This document shows positions 12,616-20,181 of a DNA stretch of 22,028 bases, one piece after another. The stretch's first letter is position 1. Every line of letters begins with the position of its first letter. The stretch spans positions 1 to 22,028 of the forward strand of contig CAZXSA010000063.1 of assembly GCA_964642815.1 (NCBI GenBank), read 5' to 3'. A model generated the notes under the pieces. The model was not told the DNA's origin, ran no database searches, and saw only the letters and a list, made by a program, of their open reading frames with translations. A program made the position numbers and the translations under genes. This DNA comes from JAAYCU01 sp964642815. Lineage in GTDB: Bacteria; Planctomycetota; Phycisphaerae; UBA1845; PWPN01.

Positions 12616-13932
12616 GTGAGCGATTGTCCAACACGTAATCGACGACCATTCGTCCGAGCCGCGACGGCCGGTTTGGCGGCAGTGTCCACCTTGACCGGTT
12701 GCGTACGGACGGCGCGTAACGCGGCACCGTTGGTTATGACCGACACAAAAAAAGGATTACCGCCGAGCGAGCGGGTGGTGATGGCCGTCATCGGTACAGG
12801 CGAGCTTGGCCGTCGCTGGCACCTGGAAGATCGGCTCATGCGTGACGACCGCGTTGAGTTCGGCGCGATCTGTGACTTGGACGAAAACCGTCGGGCCCTG
12901 GCCGCCGGCAGCATCCTGCGCAAGCGAGGCCACAAGGTGCCGATGTACCACGATTTTCGCAAGCTGCTCGAGCAGAAGGATATCGACGCCGTCCTGATCG
13001 CCACGCCCGATCACTGGCACGCCCTGACCGCCTTGGCGGCCATCGAGGCCGGCAAGGATGTTTATTGCGAAAAGCCGCTGACCCTGACCATCGAGGAAGG
13101 CCAGGCCCTCGTCGCCGCCGCTCGACGCTATGGCACCGTCTTTCAGACCGGCAGCCAGCAACGCTCGCATCCTCGTTTCCGGCTGGCCGTCGAAATCATG
13201 CGTAACCGATTACTCGGCGACATCCGCAAAATCGAAACACGTGTCGGGCAGGTCGGCCCGGGCGAATGGCAACCGATCCAAACCCCGCCCGCCGGATTCG
13301 ACTGGAATTTCTGGCTCGGACCGCGGCCTTATGTCGATTACATGCCCGTCCGCTCCCATCACACGTTTCGCTGGTTCTACGATTATTCCGGCGGCAAGTT
13401 GACCGACTGGGGCGCGCATCATAACGATATCGCTCAATGGGCCCTGGACATGGACGGTTCGGGGCCGGTCGAGATCGACGGCCGCGGCGAATTCTTCACC
13501 GACGGACCCTACGACGTGCCGCACACCTTTGTCATCCATTACAAATACGCCAACGGCGTGGAAGTGACTTGCCGGACGGCCCCTCAGGACGGCGTGCATT
13601 TCGAATGTGAAAACGGCTGGCTGTTCGTGAACCGCAATAGGATCGAAGCGTCGGAACCGGCCGTCCTGCGGGCCAAATTCACCCGAAAAGACAAAACCGT
13701 CTATTTCAGCGAAGATCATCACAATAATTTTTTCGATTGCATCCGAAGCCGAAAGCGTTGCATCTGCGACGTTGAGATTGGTCATCGGTCGGCTACCGTA
13801 TGCCATCTGGGGAATATCTCGATTCGGCTTGGGCGGTCGATCAAGTGGGATCCGGAGAAGGAACAAATAATCGGCGACGAGGCGGCCAACCGGATGGTCG
13901 GCCGGCCGATGCGTGCGCCGTGGCACCTGTAA
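12616..13932 (+). CDS. Exported Gfo/Idh/MocA oxidoreductase, copy 1
   Basis: A 438-residue NAD(P)-dependent sugar oxidoreductase of the Gfo/Idh/MocA family. The nucleotide-binding VIGTGELG is at about 58-65, CEKPLTLT carries the conserved Lys near 153, and the sugar-binding side includes DYSGGKLTDWGAHHNDIAQW near 256-275. The N-terminus is a twin-arginine signal (NRRPFVR, Arg9-Arg10) ending in lipobox LTGC with Cys29. It should be exported folded with its cofactor and lipid-anchored. GTG 12616 is chosen over ATG 12601: GGGAG is 8 nt before it and the start places Arg-Arg and Cys at exactly the positions seen in the downstream paralogue. The next gene starts 59 nt later. Substrate is unknown; context suggests a glycoside or sugar oxidised at C3. 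Confidence 0.92.
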   Translation: MSDCPTRNRRPFVRAATAGLAAVSTLTGCVRTARNAAPLVMTDTKKGLPPSERVVMAVIGTGELGRRWHLEDRLMRDDRVEFGAICDLDENRRALAAGSILRKRGHKVPMYHDFRKLLEQKDIDAVLIATPDHWHALTALAAIEAGKDVYCEKPLTLTIEEGQALVAAARRYGTVFQTGSQQRSHPRFRLAVEIMRNRLLGDIRKIETRVGQVGPGEWQPIQTPPAGFDWNFWLGPRPYVDYMPVRSHHTFRWFYDYSGGKLTDWGAHHNDIAQWALDMDGSGPVEIDGRGEFFTDGPYDVPHTFVIHYKYANGVEVTCRTAPQDGVHFECENGWLFVNRNRIEASEPAVLRAKFTRKDKTVYFSEDHHNNFFDCIRSRKRCICDVEIGHRSATVCHLGNISIRLGRSIKWDPEKEQIIGDEAANRMVGRPMRAPWHL

Positions 13933-13943
13933 AATCTGACAAT

Positions 13944-13962
13944 GCCCGGGTTTGATCCGGGC
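13944..13962 (+). other. Intercistronic hairpin
   Basis: GCCCGG (13944-13949) and CCGGGC (13957-13962) form a perfect 6-bp stem around a 7-nt loop between the two oxidoreductase genes. No T-run follows, so it is more likely an mRNA-stability or attenuation element than a full terminator. Confidence 0.5.
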
Positions 13963-13991
13963 GGACTGTAACAAAAGAAGGAGTGATATCC

Positions 13992-15344
13992 GTGAAAGAA
14001 CAAAAACCCATTGCCCGCAGGGACCTGCTCAAGTATTCCGCCGGCGGATTGGCGGCCGTTACCGCCCTGTCCGGCTGTGCCCGGGCCGTGAAAAGCACCG
14101 GTGCGCTGGTCATGGCGGATGACAAAAAACCAATGCCGCCGAGCGAAAAGATCGTCGTCGGATTCATCGGTACCGGCGACCTCGGCCGTCGGCATCACCT
14201 GGACAACAATTGCCTTGAACGTCTGAAGGACAAGATCGACGTGGCCGCCGTCTGCGACGTGGACAGCAGTCACGTGGATGAGGCCGCCCGGTTGTGCCTG
14301 GCCAAAGCCGGCCGGCGTGTCGCCGTCTACAAGGATTTTCGGCGTCTGCTCGATCGCAAGGACCTTGATGGAGTCTTTATCGTCACCCCCGACCATTGGC
14401 ATGCGCTAATTGCCATCGCGGCCATGGAGTCCGGCAAGGATGTGTATTGCGAAAAGCCGCTGACCCTGACCATCGAGGAAGGCAAGGCCATGGTCGCCGC
14501 CGCCCGGCGGTACGGCAGAGTCACCCAGACCGGCAGCCAGCAGCGTTCGGATACTCGCTTTCGGCAGGCTTGCGAACTCGTCCGGAACGGCAAGATCGGC
14601 AAAATCAAACGTATTGATACCGTCTTGCATGGCGTGAACGCCGGCGAATGGAAACCCGCTACCACGCCTCCACCGGAGTTGGACTGGGATTTCTGGCTCG
14701 GGCCGGCGCCTTATGTCGATTACCACCAGAATTTGGTGCACTACCAGTTCCGCTGGATGTACGATTACTCCGGCGGCGTGCTTACCGATTGGGGCGCACA
14801 TCATAACGATATTGCTCAGTGGGGCCTTGGCACCGATGAGAGCGGGCCGGTTTATGTCGACGCCACGAATGCGACCTTCCACGCCCAGGGGCCGCACACC
14901 GTTGCCGGCGAGTTCGACATTCATTACAAATACGCCGACGGTACCGACTTGTTCTGCCATACACAGACGCAGTCCTACGAGGACGGCACGAAGTTCGGCA
15001 ACGGCGTGAAGTTCACCGGCACCGACGGCTGGATCTTTGTCAGCCGCAGTGAAATCCAGGCTTCCGATCCGGAGTTACTCAAGATCGGGTTGGGTGGCAA
15101 CGACATCCGCCTCTACAAGAGCGACGATCATCATCAGAACTGGCTGGACAGCATCCGCAGCCGTGAAAAATGTATCTGCGACGTGGCCATTGGGCATCGC
15201 TCGGTGTCCATCTGCCATATCGGCAATATCTCCGCCCGGCTGCATCGGCCGCTGCAATGGGATCCGCAAAAGGAGGAATTCGTCGGTGATGCCGAGGCGA
15301 ACCGGATGCTGAGTCGGCCGATGCGGGCCCCGTGGCATCTGTGA
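13992..15344 (+). CDS. Exported Gfo/Idh/MocA oxidoreductase, copy 2
   Basis: A 450-residue paralogue of the preceding gene with the same plan: twin-arginine signal (ARRDLLK, Arg9-Arg10), lipobox LSGC with Cys29, Rossmann motif GFIGTGDLGRR, CEKPLTLTIEEG, and DYSGGVLTDWGAHHNDIAQW. Both end in RPMRAPWHL. It has an insert relative to copy 1 near residues 315-335 (QTQSYEDGTKFGNGVKF), which may change substrate choice. GTG 13992 is preferred over GTG 13983: AAGGAG lies 8 nt upstream and overlaps the earlier codon. One 51-nt block is nearly identical in DNA to copy 1, suggesting gene conversion. The product probably acts in the periplasm as a lipoprotein. Substrate is not determinable from sequence. 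Confidence 0.93.
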   Translation: MKEQKPIARRDLLKYSAGGLAAVTALSGCARAVKSTGALVMADDKKPMPPSEKIVVGFIGTGDLGRRHHLDNNCLERLKDKIDVAAVCDVDSSHVDEAARLCLAKAGRRVAVYKDFRRLLDRKDLDGVFIVTPDHWHALIAIAAMESGKDVYCEKPLTLTIEEGKAMVAAARRYGRVTQTGSQQRSDTRFRQACELVRNGKIGKIKRIDTVLHGVNAGEWKPATTPPPELDWDFWLGPAPYVDYHQNLVHYQFRWMYDYSGGVLTDWGAHHNDIAQWGLGTDESGPVYVDATNATFHAQGPHTVAGEFDIHYKYADGTDLFCHTQTQSYEDGTKFGNGVKFTGTDGWIFVSRSEIQASDPELLKIGLGGNDIRLYKSDDHHQNWLDSIRSREKCICDVAIGHRSVSICHIGNISARLHRPLQWDPQKEEFVGDAEANRMLSRPMRAPWHL

Positions 15345-15401
15345 AAACGAGTCGTGTGCAAAACAGAAAATGAACTGATCCTATAGATGAGGGAATAAAA
15401 C

Positions 15402-16169
15402 ATGCAATCCGTTGAGCAATTATTAACCCAGCTACGTGACGCCGATGAATCGCAGGCGTACAAGCTTCTGTTCGAGCAGGTTCAGGCGGCGATGAAAGCC
15501 ACCCGACCGGGTGCCGAGGACGAACGGGCCGCCTTGGCCGCCGCCGTGTGCGCGGAGCTTTCCCGCACGGTGGAAGTTCCCCCCTCCAAACCAAACCGGC
15601 CACCGACACAAAGGCCGCTCTATCCGGCCAATGTGCAAAGGACGGTCATAACCCGTGTATTGCAGTATGTGGCCGGTGACGCGGAAGTCCCTTTCCTCGT
15701 CCAGGCCATGAAAAATCTCGAGGTACGCGAGCCCGCACGTTGCGCATTGGCCTACAACTGTTCGCCGGCGTCCACCAAGGCCTTGATTGATGCTCTCGGC
15801 GAAGTCGGCCCCGAGTTTCTGATCGGTGTGGTCGGCTCGCTCGGCAAGCGGAGATGCCCGGACGCCATGACCGCCCTGCGGAAACTGGCCGGTGACGAAT
15901 CCTATGATCCCGAGATTCGCCTGGCGGCCGTCGAGATGTTGGCCAATGACCCCGAACCCGCCAACGATGCGATCATCGTGGCCATGGCCCAATGCCCGTG
16001 CCCGATGACCAGGGCTCGGACGGCCAAGGCTCGCGTGCGTCTGGCGGAGACCCTGGCGAAAGCCGGCAAGAAAGCCGACGCCAAAAAAATCTACCAGGCA
16101 ATCAAGGCCTGCAAATGCGACCACCCCGCCCAGAAAAAGGCGGCCGAACTGGCTTTGCAGAGTCTTTGA
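15402..16169 (+). CDS. Helical-repeat (HEAT-like) protein
   Basis: A 255-residue, largely helical protein. Residues about 75-215 have repeated helix pairs of HEAT type (VPFLVQAMKNLEVREPARCA; TKALIDALGEVGPEFLIGVV; PDAMTALRKLAGDESYDPEI; RLAAVEMLANDPEPANDAII), which suggests a protein-binding solenoid. No signal peptide or membrane segment is visible, so it is probably cytoplasmic, unlike the exported enzymes around it. It has CPC at 198-200 and CKC at 237-239, plus Cys114, Cys120 and Cys152, which might bind metal. The tail (ARVRLAETLAKAGKKADAKK) is TPR-like. It starts 57 nt after the oxidoreductase. A role in that pathway is only positional inference. Confidence 0.8.
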   Translation: MQSVEQLLTQLRDADESQAYKLLFEQVQAAMKATRPGAEDERAALAAAVCAELSRTVEVPPSKPNRPPTQRPLYPANVQRTVITRVLQYVAGDAEVPFLVQAMKNLEVREPARCALAYNCSPASTKALIDALGEVGPEFLIGVVGSLGKRRCPDAMTALRKLAGDESYDPEIRLAAVEMLANDPEPANDAIIVAMAQCPCPMTRARTAKARVRLAETLAKAGKKADAKKIYQAIKACKCDHPAQKKAAELALQSL

Positions 16170-16192
16170 TACTGCTTCGATATGACGGGTTC

Positions 16193-16258
16193 CCCGCGGG
16201 TGGGGCGGCTCCTCCGCTCCACCCGCGGGTGCCCTTGTGTCAATCATTTTGACAAGGG
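16193..16258 (+). terminator. Two strong stem-loops between the HEAT-like and DUF1080 genes
   Basis: The first stem pairs 16193-16208 with 16214-16229: 16 pairs including one G-U, with a CTCCT loop and a core of CCCGCGGGTGG against CCACCCGCGGG. The second pairs CCCTTGT (16232-16238) plus TCAA (16240-16243) with TTGACAAGGG beyond (16249-16258), with one bulged G. Neither has a proper T-run, so termination is uncertain; they may protect or separate the mRNA segments on either side. Confidence 0.6.
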
Positions 16259-16345
16259 TAAATCTTGACCGCAGTTGACTTACTCTTTCCGTCAATTGAG
16301 GATCAACATTTTCTCATTTCGTATCGGCATCAGGAGAAACGCAGC

Positions 16346-17056
16346 ATGTACCGTCACGCTATCGCCGCCATCGTGTTATTATTGATCGGGACGGCCTGTT
16401 CGCGCCGAGAAGAGACGGCCGCTCCCGCGCCGGAACCCGCGACCGCCGCCACCCAGGAGGCCTCGCGGGGAGCCGATGAAGAAGGTTTTGTCAGCCTGTT
16501 TGACGGGAAAACGCTGAACGGCTGGCAGGGGCCGGCCGAGGATTACGAGGCGGTCGACGGGATCCTCGTATGCAAAAAGAGCGCGCACGCCGCCCTTTAC
16601 ACTGATCACGAATACGGCGATTTCATCCTTCGCCTGGAGTACCGGCTGGAGCCGGGGGGCAACAACGGCGTCGGTATCCGCGCGGCGATCTCCGACAAGC
16701 TGCCGCCGGCCGTGACCGGTATGGAGATTCAAATCCTCGACGACAGCTTTCCCGAATACCAGAGTCTTGTCCCCGAGCAGTTTAATGGCTCGGTTTACGG
16801 GGCCGCGGCGGCCCAGCGCGGACACATGAAGCCCCTGGGCGAGTGGAACGCCATGGAAATAGAGGCGAAAGGCTCGCGCATTCGGGTGACCTTGAACGGA
16901 ACTCAGATCCTCGACATCGATATGGACACCATCGGCCAGGTGAAGATGCACGGTTATGACTTTGTCGGCCTGCACAACAAGAGCGGCCATATCGCCATCT
17001 GCGGTCACGATCATCGCGTCGAGTTCCGCAATCTGCGTATCAAGGAGCTTTCATAG
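16346..17056 (+). CDS. DUF1080 (3-keto-glycoside hydrolase-like) lipoprotein
   Basis: A 236-residue DUF1080 protein, a LamG/concanavalin-like beta-sandwich. The diagnostic start EGFVSLFDGKTLNGWQG follows a low-complexity linker, then GNNGVGIRA, GMEIQILDD, LGEWNAMEI and VEFRNLRIKEL in the usual order. MYRHAIAAIVLLLIGTAC is a signal peptide with a probable lipobox Cys18 (Gly at -3 is less usual). The frame is open back to 16265, but ATG 16346 has AGGAG 9 nt upstream and starts the signal. Some DUF1080 proteins cleave 3-keto-glycosides made by Gfo/Idh/MocA enzymes (known for the family). The two exported oxidoreductases upstream fit that scheme. Whether it hydrolyses or eliminates, and on which glycoside, is unknown. 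Confidence 0.9.
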   Translation: MYRHAIAAIVLLLIGTACSRREETAAPAPEPATAATQEASRGADEEGFVSLFDGKTLNGWQGPAEDYEAVDGILVCKKSAHAALYTDHEYGDFILRLEYRLEPGGNNGVGIRAAISDKLPPAVTGMEIQILDDSFPEYQSLVPEQFNGSVYGAAAAQRGHMKPLGEWNAMEIEAKGSRIRVTLNGTQILDIDMDTIGQVKMHGYDFVGLHNKSGHIAICGHDHRVEFRNLRIKELS

Positions 17057-17147
17057 CTGAAATCGGCCGAGATGCTCATTCGAGTTCATTGCCGGGCAGC
17101 GCCGTTCATCGTGTCGATTCCGCAAGTTTGTCGGTATTTTCACGAAA

Positions 17148-18215
17148 TCAGTACGTCCCATAGTTCCTGGCCGCGTCGTACATGGCGATGACGTTTTCGG
17201 TGGGGGAATTGTCCTGCAGAAGATGAGTCGGAGCGAAACAATAACCTCCGCCCGGCATCATGATGTCCAGGATGTCGCGGCAGTAGGCCGTTACCTCCGG
17301 AACCGTTCCATACGCGACGGGGCCGGCGGTGCTGATGCAGCCGTGAAAGGCGAGGCGGCCGCCGAATTGTTTCTTGAGATAAGCCGGGGCCATGTTGACC
17401 GCCTCCGGCTGCAGGGTGTCGACCACTTTCACGCCCATTTCGATGAAGTCCTCGTAGGCCCAACTGGACGAACCGCAGGTATGGATCATGACCGACACGT
17501 TGTAGGCCTTCGCCAAGTCGCAAAACCACTGATACCGCGGCCGGATATGCTTGCGAAAGGTTTCCAGACTGATGAGTGGACCTACTTGGGTTCCCAGGTC
17601 CTCGCCGAGCCAGAGGAAATCCACGCCCCCCTTGGCGGCCTCGAGGATACGCTGCGTGACTTCCAGATGAGTCCGCATGCGCCGGTCAGCCAGCAGCAGG
17701 CCGGCCGGTTCGTCGGTAACCAGGTCGATCAGGGTTTGTTCCATGCTTCTGAGCATGCTGTTGCCGTTGATAATATCGCCGTACGCCGCGGAGCCGTTGA
17801 TGGCATACGTCGCAAAGCGGTGGCACGCGTCGTACACGAAGGAATAATCGTAGTCGTCGGGATTCGGCATCGGCCAGGCGGTGACCTCCTCGAGCGTGGC
17901 CTCGCGCAGAGGAAAATCGCAGAAATCCCAGTATCCGCCGCTGGCGTGTTCGATCCAGCGACGATGGATTCCCCAGTTGTCGACGCGGACGCCCCGTTCG
18001 GGAATGTCCTCATGCAGGCGAGGGCCGGTATAGGGCGGACGCGCGGTGCGGAAATCGACCCCCAGGGCGAGGCGCAATCCCTCGTCGTCGTCGCCGGCCA
18101 GACCGAAGTGCTGCTTGAGCCGCGCATCGATCCCGACCTCGGCCTGATAATTGATCGGCACCCGATCCGGCACCTGACAAGCGAAGGTAGTGAGCACCCG
18201 TTCCTTGCTGATCAT
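17148..18215 (-). CDS. UroD/MtaA-family protein, intact zinc motif
   Basis: A 355-residue protein of the uroporphyrinogen decarboxylase / cobalamin methyltransferase superfamily (a TIM barrel). It carries His245-x-Cys247 in MIHTCGS and Cys326 in GGGYCFAPTH, the H-x-C-X(~78)-C zinc pattern used by MtaA/CmuA-type methyltransferases to activate a thiol. Other family phrases are GEDLGTQVGPLISLETF near 204-220, DTLQPEA and AFHGCIST. The decarboxylase-type N-terminal porphyrin motif is absent, so haem synthesis is unlikely. AGGAG lies 6 nt before ATG. It converges on the DUF1080 gene and follows a tandem ACT gene after 257 nt. No corrinoid protein is in the window, so the methyl donor and acceptor are unknown. 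Confidence 0.87.
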   Translation of the reverse strand: MISKERVLTTFACQVPDRVPINYQAEVGIDARLKQHFGLAGDDDEGLRLALGVDFRTARPPYTGPRLHEDIPERGVRVDNWGIHRRWIEHASGGYWDFCDFPLREATLEEVTAWPMPNPDDYDYSFVYDACHRFATYAINGSAAYGDIINGNSMLRSMEQTLIDLVTDEPAGLLLADRRMRTHLEVTQRILEAAKGGVDFLWLGEDLGTQVGPLISLETFRKHIRPRYQWFCDLAKAYNVSVMIHTCGSSSWAYEDFIEMGVKVVDTLQPEAVNMAPAYLKKQFGGRLAFHGCISTAGPVAYGTVPEVTAYCRDILDIMMPGGGYCFAPTHLLQDNSPTENVIAMYDAARNYGTY

Positions 18216-18472
18216 CCTTGACTCCTATGCATGCGGTACAATGGTCTCGGAAAATTCTGGCGGTGTTTACTATTTCAGCCTCATCGCCGACGGAAAAAGT
18301 TTCGTGGCGAGTATCCTGGTTCCCCCCTGAAAAGCCTGTCGCGGGCGATCCTGGCGTATCGTGGTTGCCTGGGTCTTGTTGGGTTCCCCGACGGCCGATG
18401 GTGTCATACTCTGCCGCGGACTGTCGGAGTAACCGGCTTCGGTTTCCGTGTCGGCGTTTTATTCCATGCAAA

Positions 18473-18922
18473 TTAATGGCTCGCTGGAGTCCGCCGCAGC
18501 CGTTGCTTTTCATCGCTGAGTTTACGCTGCGACGGCTTGAGCACCTTCATCGCTTTCTTGACATCCGATACCTTGAACACGGCCGTCGCCTTGCCGCCCC
18601 GAGCCCCCGTGGTGCAATAGGCGTAATTGATGTTGATATGCGCCTCGGCCAGCCTGCCGCAAACGTCCGCCAACGCTCCCGCCCGGTTGGACATGTCCAC
18701 CAGCAGCACTTCCGTCTCCGTTGTCGGCAGGTTCAGCGGAATCAACGCCGCCCGTACCGGTTCGTCCTCTTCCGCCACCACCCGAAGCACGCCGTGCTCG
18801 CTCGAATCCATCATGGTCATGGCCACGATATTGATCCTCGCCTGGGCCAGGGTCCGGGTCACCTGGGCCAGCACGCCAGGCTTGTTCACCAACATGATCG
18901 AAAATTGCGTGATCAGTTCCAT
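18473..18922 (-). CDS. Tandem ACT-domain protein
   Basis: A 149-residue protein made of two ACT-type ligand-binding domains. The first, about 1-65, has FSIMLVNKPGVLAQVTRTLA with INIVAMTMMD. The second, about 70-130, has VLLVDMSNRAGALADVCGRL with HININYAYCT. A basic tail (LKPSQRKLSDEKQRLRR) follows. Free-standing double ACT proteins usually sense amino acids or other small ligands. They are sometimes annotated as acetolactate synthase small subunits, but no ilvB is near. GGGAG lies 7 nt before ATG. The gene sits between two UroD-family genes on the same strand (57 nt after the first, 257 nt before the second), suggesting it regulates or senses their metabolite. Confidence 0.88.
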   Translation of the reverse strand: MELITQFSIMLVNKPGVLAQVTRTLAQARINIVAMTMMDSSEHGVLRVVAEEDEPVRAALIPLNLPTTETEVLLVDMSNRAGALADVCGRLAEAHININYAYCTTGARGGKATAVFKVSDVKKAMKVLKPSQRKLSDEKQRLRRTPASH

Positions 18923-18979
18923 TTCTGTTCTCCCGCGGGTTGCATCCCGTTTTCATCGCACCGGCTGATGCCGGCTTGC

Positions 18980-19942
18980 TTATTCCGGATACCGATAATG
19001 CTCGACGGCCGCCAGCATGGCCTGGTGGGCCGATACCGGATAATCCCAATCATCGTCCGGCCCGACAATATAGCCGCCCTGTGCGCCCAGTTCCTCAATT
19101 CGCCGAAGGGTGTCCGCCTTGGTGCGTTCCACGTTGTCGGCCAACATCACCGACGAGGCCACGCCTCCGCATAGACACATTCGCCCGACCGTTTGCCGGC
19201 GGATGTAGTCCAACCGGTTGCAGTCCGGTTGCAGCGGATCGAGGGCGTCGATCTCCACTTCCAGAAAATCATTTATCAGCGGGGTGACGTTTCCGCAACT
19301 GTGCAGAAAGACCAACGCGCCGGCCTCATGATAGCACTGCACGATTTTTCGCAGATGCGGCTTGACGTAGCGCCGCCATGTTTCAGGCGCGAAATTCGCC
19401 ATGGCGCTCAGGCCGTAATCATCCACGATCCAGGCCGCCTCCACGCCCAATTGGATGTATCGCCGGGCGATAACCGCCTCGAAAGCCCCGATCCGATCAA
19501 ACAACTCATCCACGCCGCCGGGGTCCGTATTGACCGCCTCGGCCAGATGCCGCATGCCCATCAACAGCCAGGCCCGCTCATACAGGGCGAAACGATGTTC
19601 GCCGATCAGCAGTTGATGGTCCGGGTGGCGAAGATTGGCCAGATCGGCGAACAGGTGCGGATCCTCGGGATTGGGCCACGGGTGACGGTTGAGCGATTCC
19701 AGCGGGCCGTCCAGAGGATGGGCGATTGGAAACGGCATCATGGCCGGGTCCGGCGATTCCTTGCGCCAGGTAACCCCCCAGGTGTCTTTCCATTCGTTCG
19801 CCCCCGCCGGCCGCGCATCGCTCGGGTCGCCGCTCCAATAACAGATTTTGCACACCGGCCAATCCAACTTACAGGGGAGCAGCGCGCCATGATGGCATCG
19901 AAGGGTGGCGATCAGTTCCTCTTTGGGAAACAAGTAGGACAT
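18980..19942 (-). CDS. UroD/MtaA-family protein, incomplete zinc motif
   Basis: A 320-residue member of the same TIM-barrel superfamily as the protein at 17148-18215, only distantly similar to it. FLHSCGNVTPLI contains His214-x-Cys216, VDDYG near 173-177 and DALDPLQP near 232-239 are usual family elements. The region matching the third zinc ligand reads GGYIVGPDDDWDYP, with no Cys, so zinc may bind through another residue (Asp) or not at all. The N-terminus is Cys-rich (Cys16, Cys24, Cys31, Cys34). ATG 19942 is preceded by GGAGG at 13 nt, a long spacing, and by a perfect TATAAT. It is the first gene of a minus-strand group with the ACT protein. Role: probably methyl transfer or a related reaction; substrate unknown. 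Confidence 0.83.
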   Translation of the reverse strand: MSYLFPKEELIATLRCHHGALLPCKLDWPVCKICYWSGDPSDARPAGANEWKDTWGVTWRKESPDPAMMPFPIAHPLDGPLESLNRHPWPNPEDPHLFADLANLRHPDHQLLIGEHRFALYERAWLLMGMRHLAEAVNTDPGGVDELFDRIGAFEAVIARRYIQLGVEAAWIVDDYGLSAMANFAPETWRRYVKPHLRKIVQCYHEAGALVFLHSCGNVTPLINDFLEVEIDALDPLQPDCNRLDYIRRQTVGRMCLCGGVASSVMLADNVERTKADTLRRIEELGAQGGYIVGPDDDWDYPVSAHQAMLAAVEHYRYPE

Positions 19943-19973
19943 GCGGCCGGCTCAGCCTCCATTCGCTGAACCT

Positions 19974-19979
19974 ATTATA
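19974..19979 (-). promoter_or_regulatory. Candidate promoter of the UroD-ACT group
   Basis: A perfect TATAAT lies on the minus strand at 19979-19974, 31 nt before ATG 19942. The sequence at the -35 distance (TTTCCT at 17 nt) is poor, so an activator may be needed. It is immediately downstream of the structured repeat at 20022-20181. Confidence 0.5.
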
Positions 19980-20021
19980 TCCGGCCGGCCGCCAACAGGA
20001 AATGCCGATCAGACCTCAACC

Positions 20022-20181
20022 GGGGGCGCATCCGACGAAAGATGGCACGGGGAATTCCGACTTGCTTGGGAATATTCGTGTTCTACGCCGCGGCCCTGAA
20101 AGCACGGGCAAACCCTTATCCCGCCGTAGCGGGACAAGGGCCGGCCCATGCCACCCTGCATCTGAATTTCGGATACATCCC
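20022..20181. repeat. Structured dispersed repeat (copies B and R)
   Basis: The left part (20022-20060) is a close copy of the sequence at 5813-5850: ATCCGA, TGGCAC, GG and AATTCCGA in order. The right part (20149-20181) read on the minus strand begins GGGATGTATCCGAA and continues to GGTGGCA, the same motif inverted. Between them CCCTTATCCCGC (20113-20124) pairs with GCGGGACAAGGG (20129-20140), 11 of 12 pairs around a 4-nt loop. The whole is thus a roughly 160-nt inverted arrangement with a central hairpin, like a REP or MITE-type element. It fills the gap between the UroD gene and the acyl-CoA synthetase and has no coding content. Confidence 0.65.

Noticed and set aside
17148..18215. Haem-pathway uroporphyrinogen decarboxylase (hemE)
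   Set aside because: The porphyrin-binding N-terminal signature is absent and the H-x-C...C zinc pattern indicates the methyltransferase branch.
17223..18221. 332-codon plus-strand frame opposite the first UroD-family gene
   Set aside because: It is the antisense shadow of a gene with a complete zinc motif.
18473..18922. Acetolactate synthase small subunit
   Set aside because: Two ACT-type domains are present but no large subunit is near, and the context is UroD-family genes.
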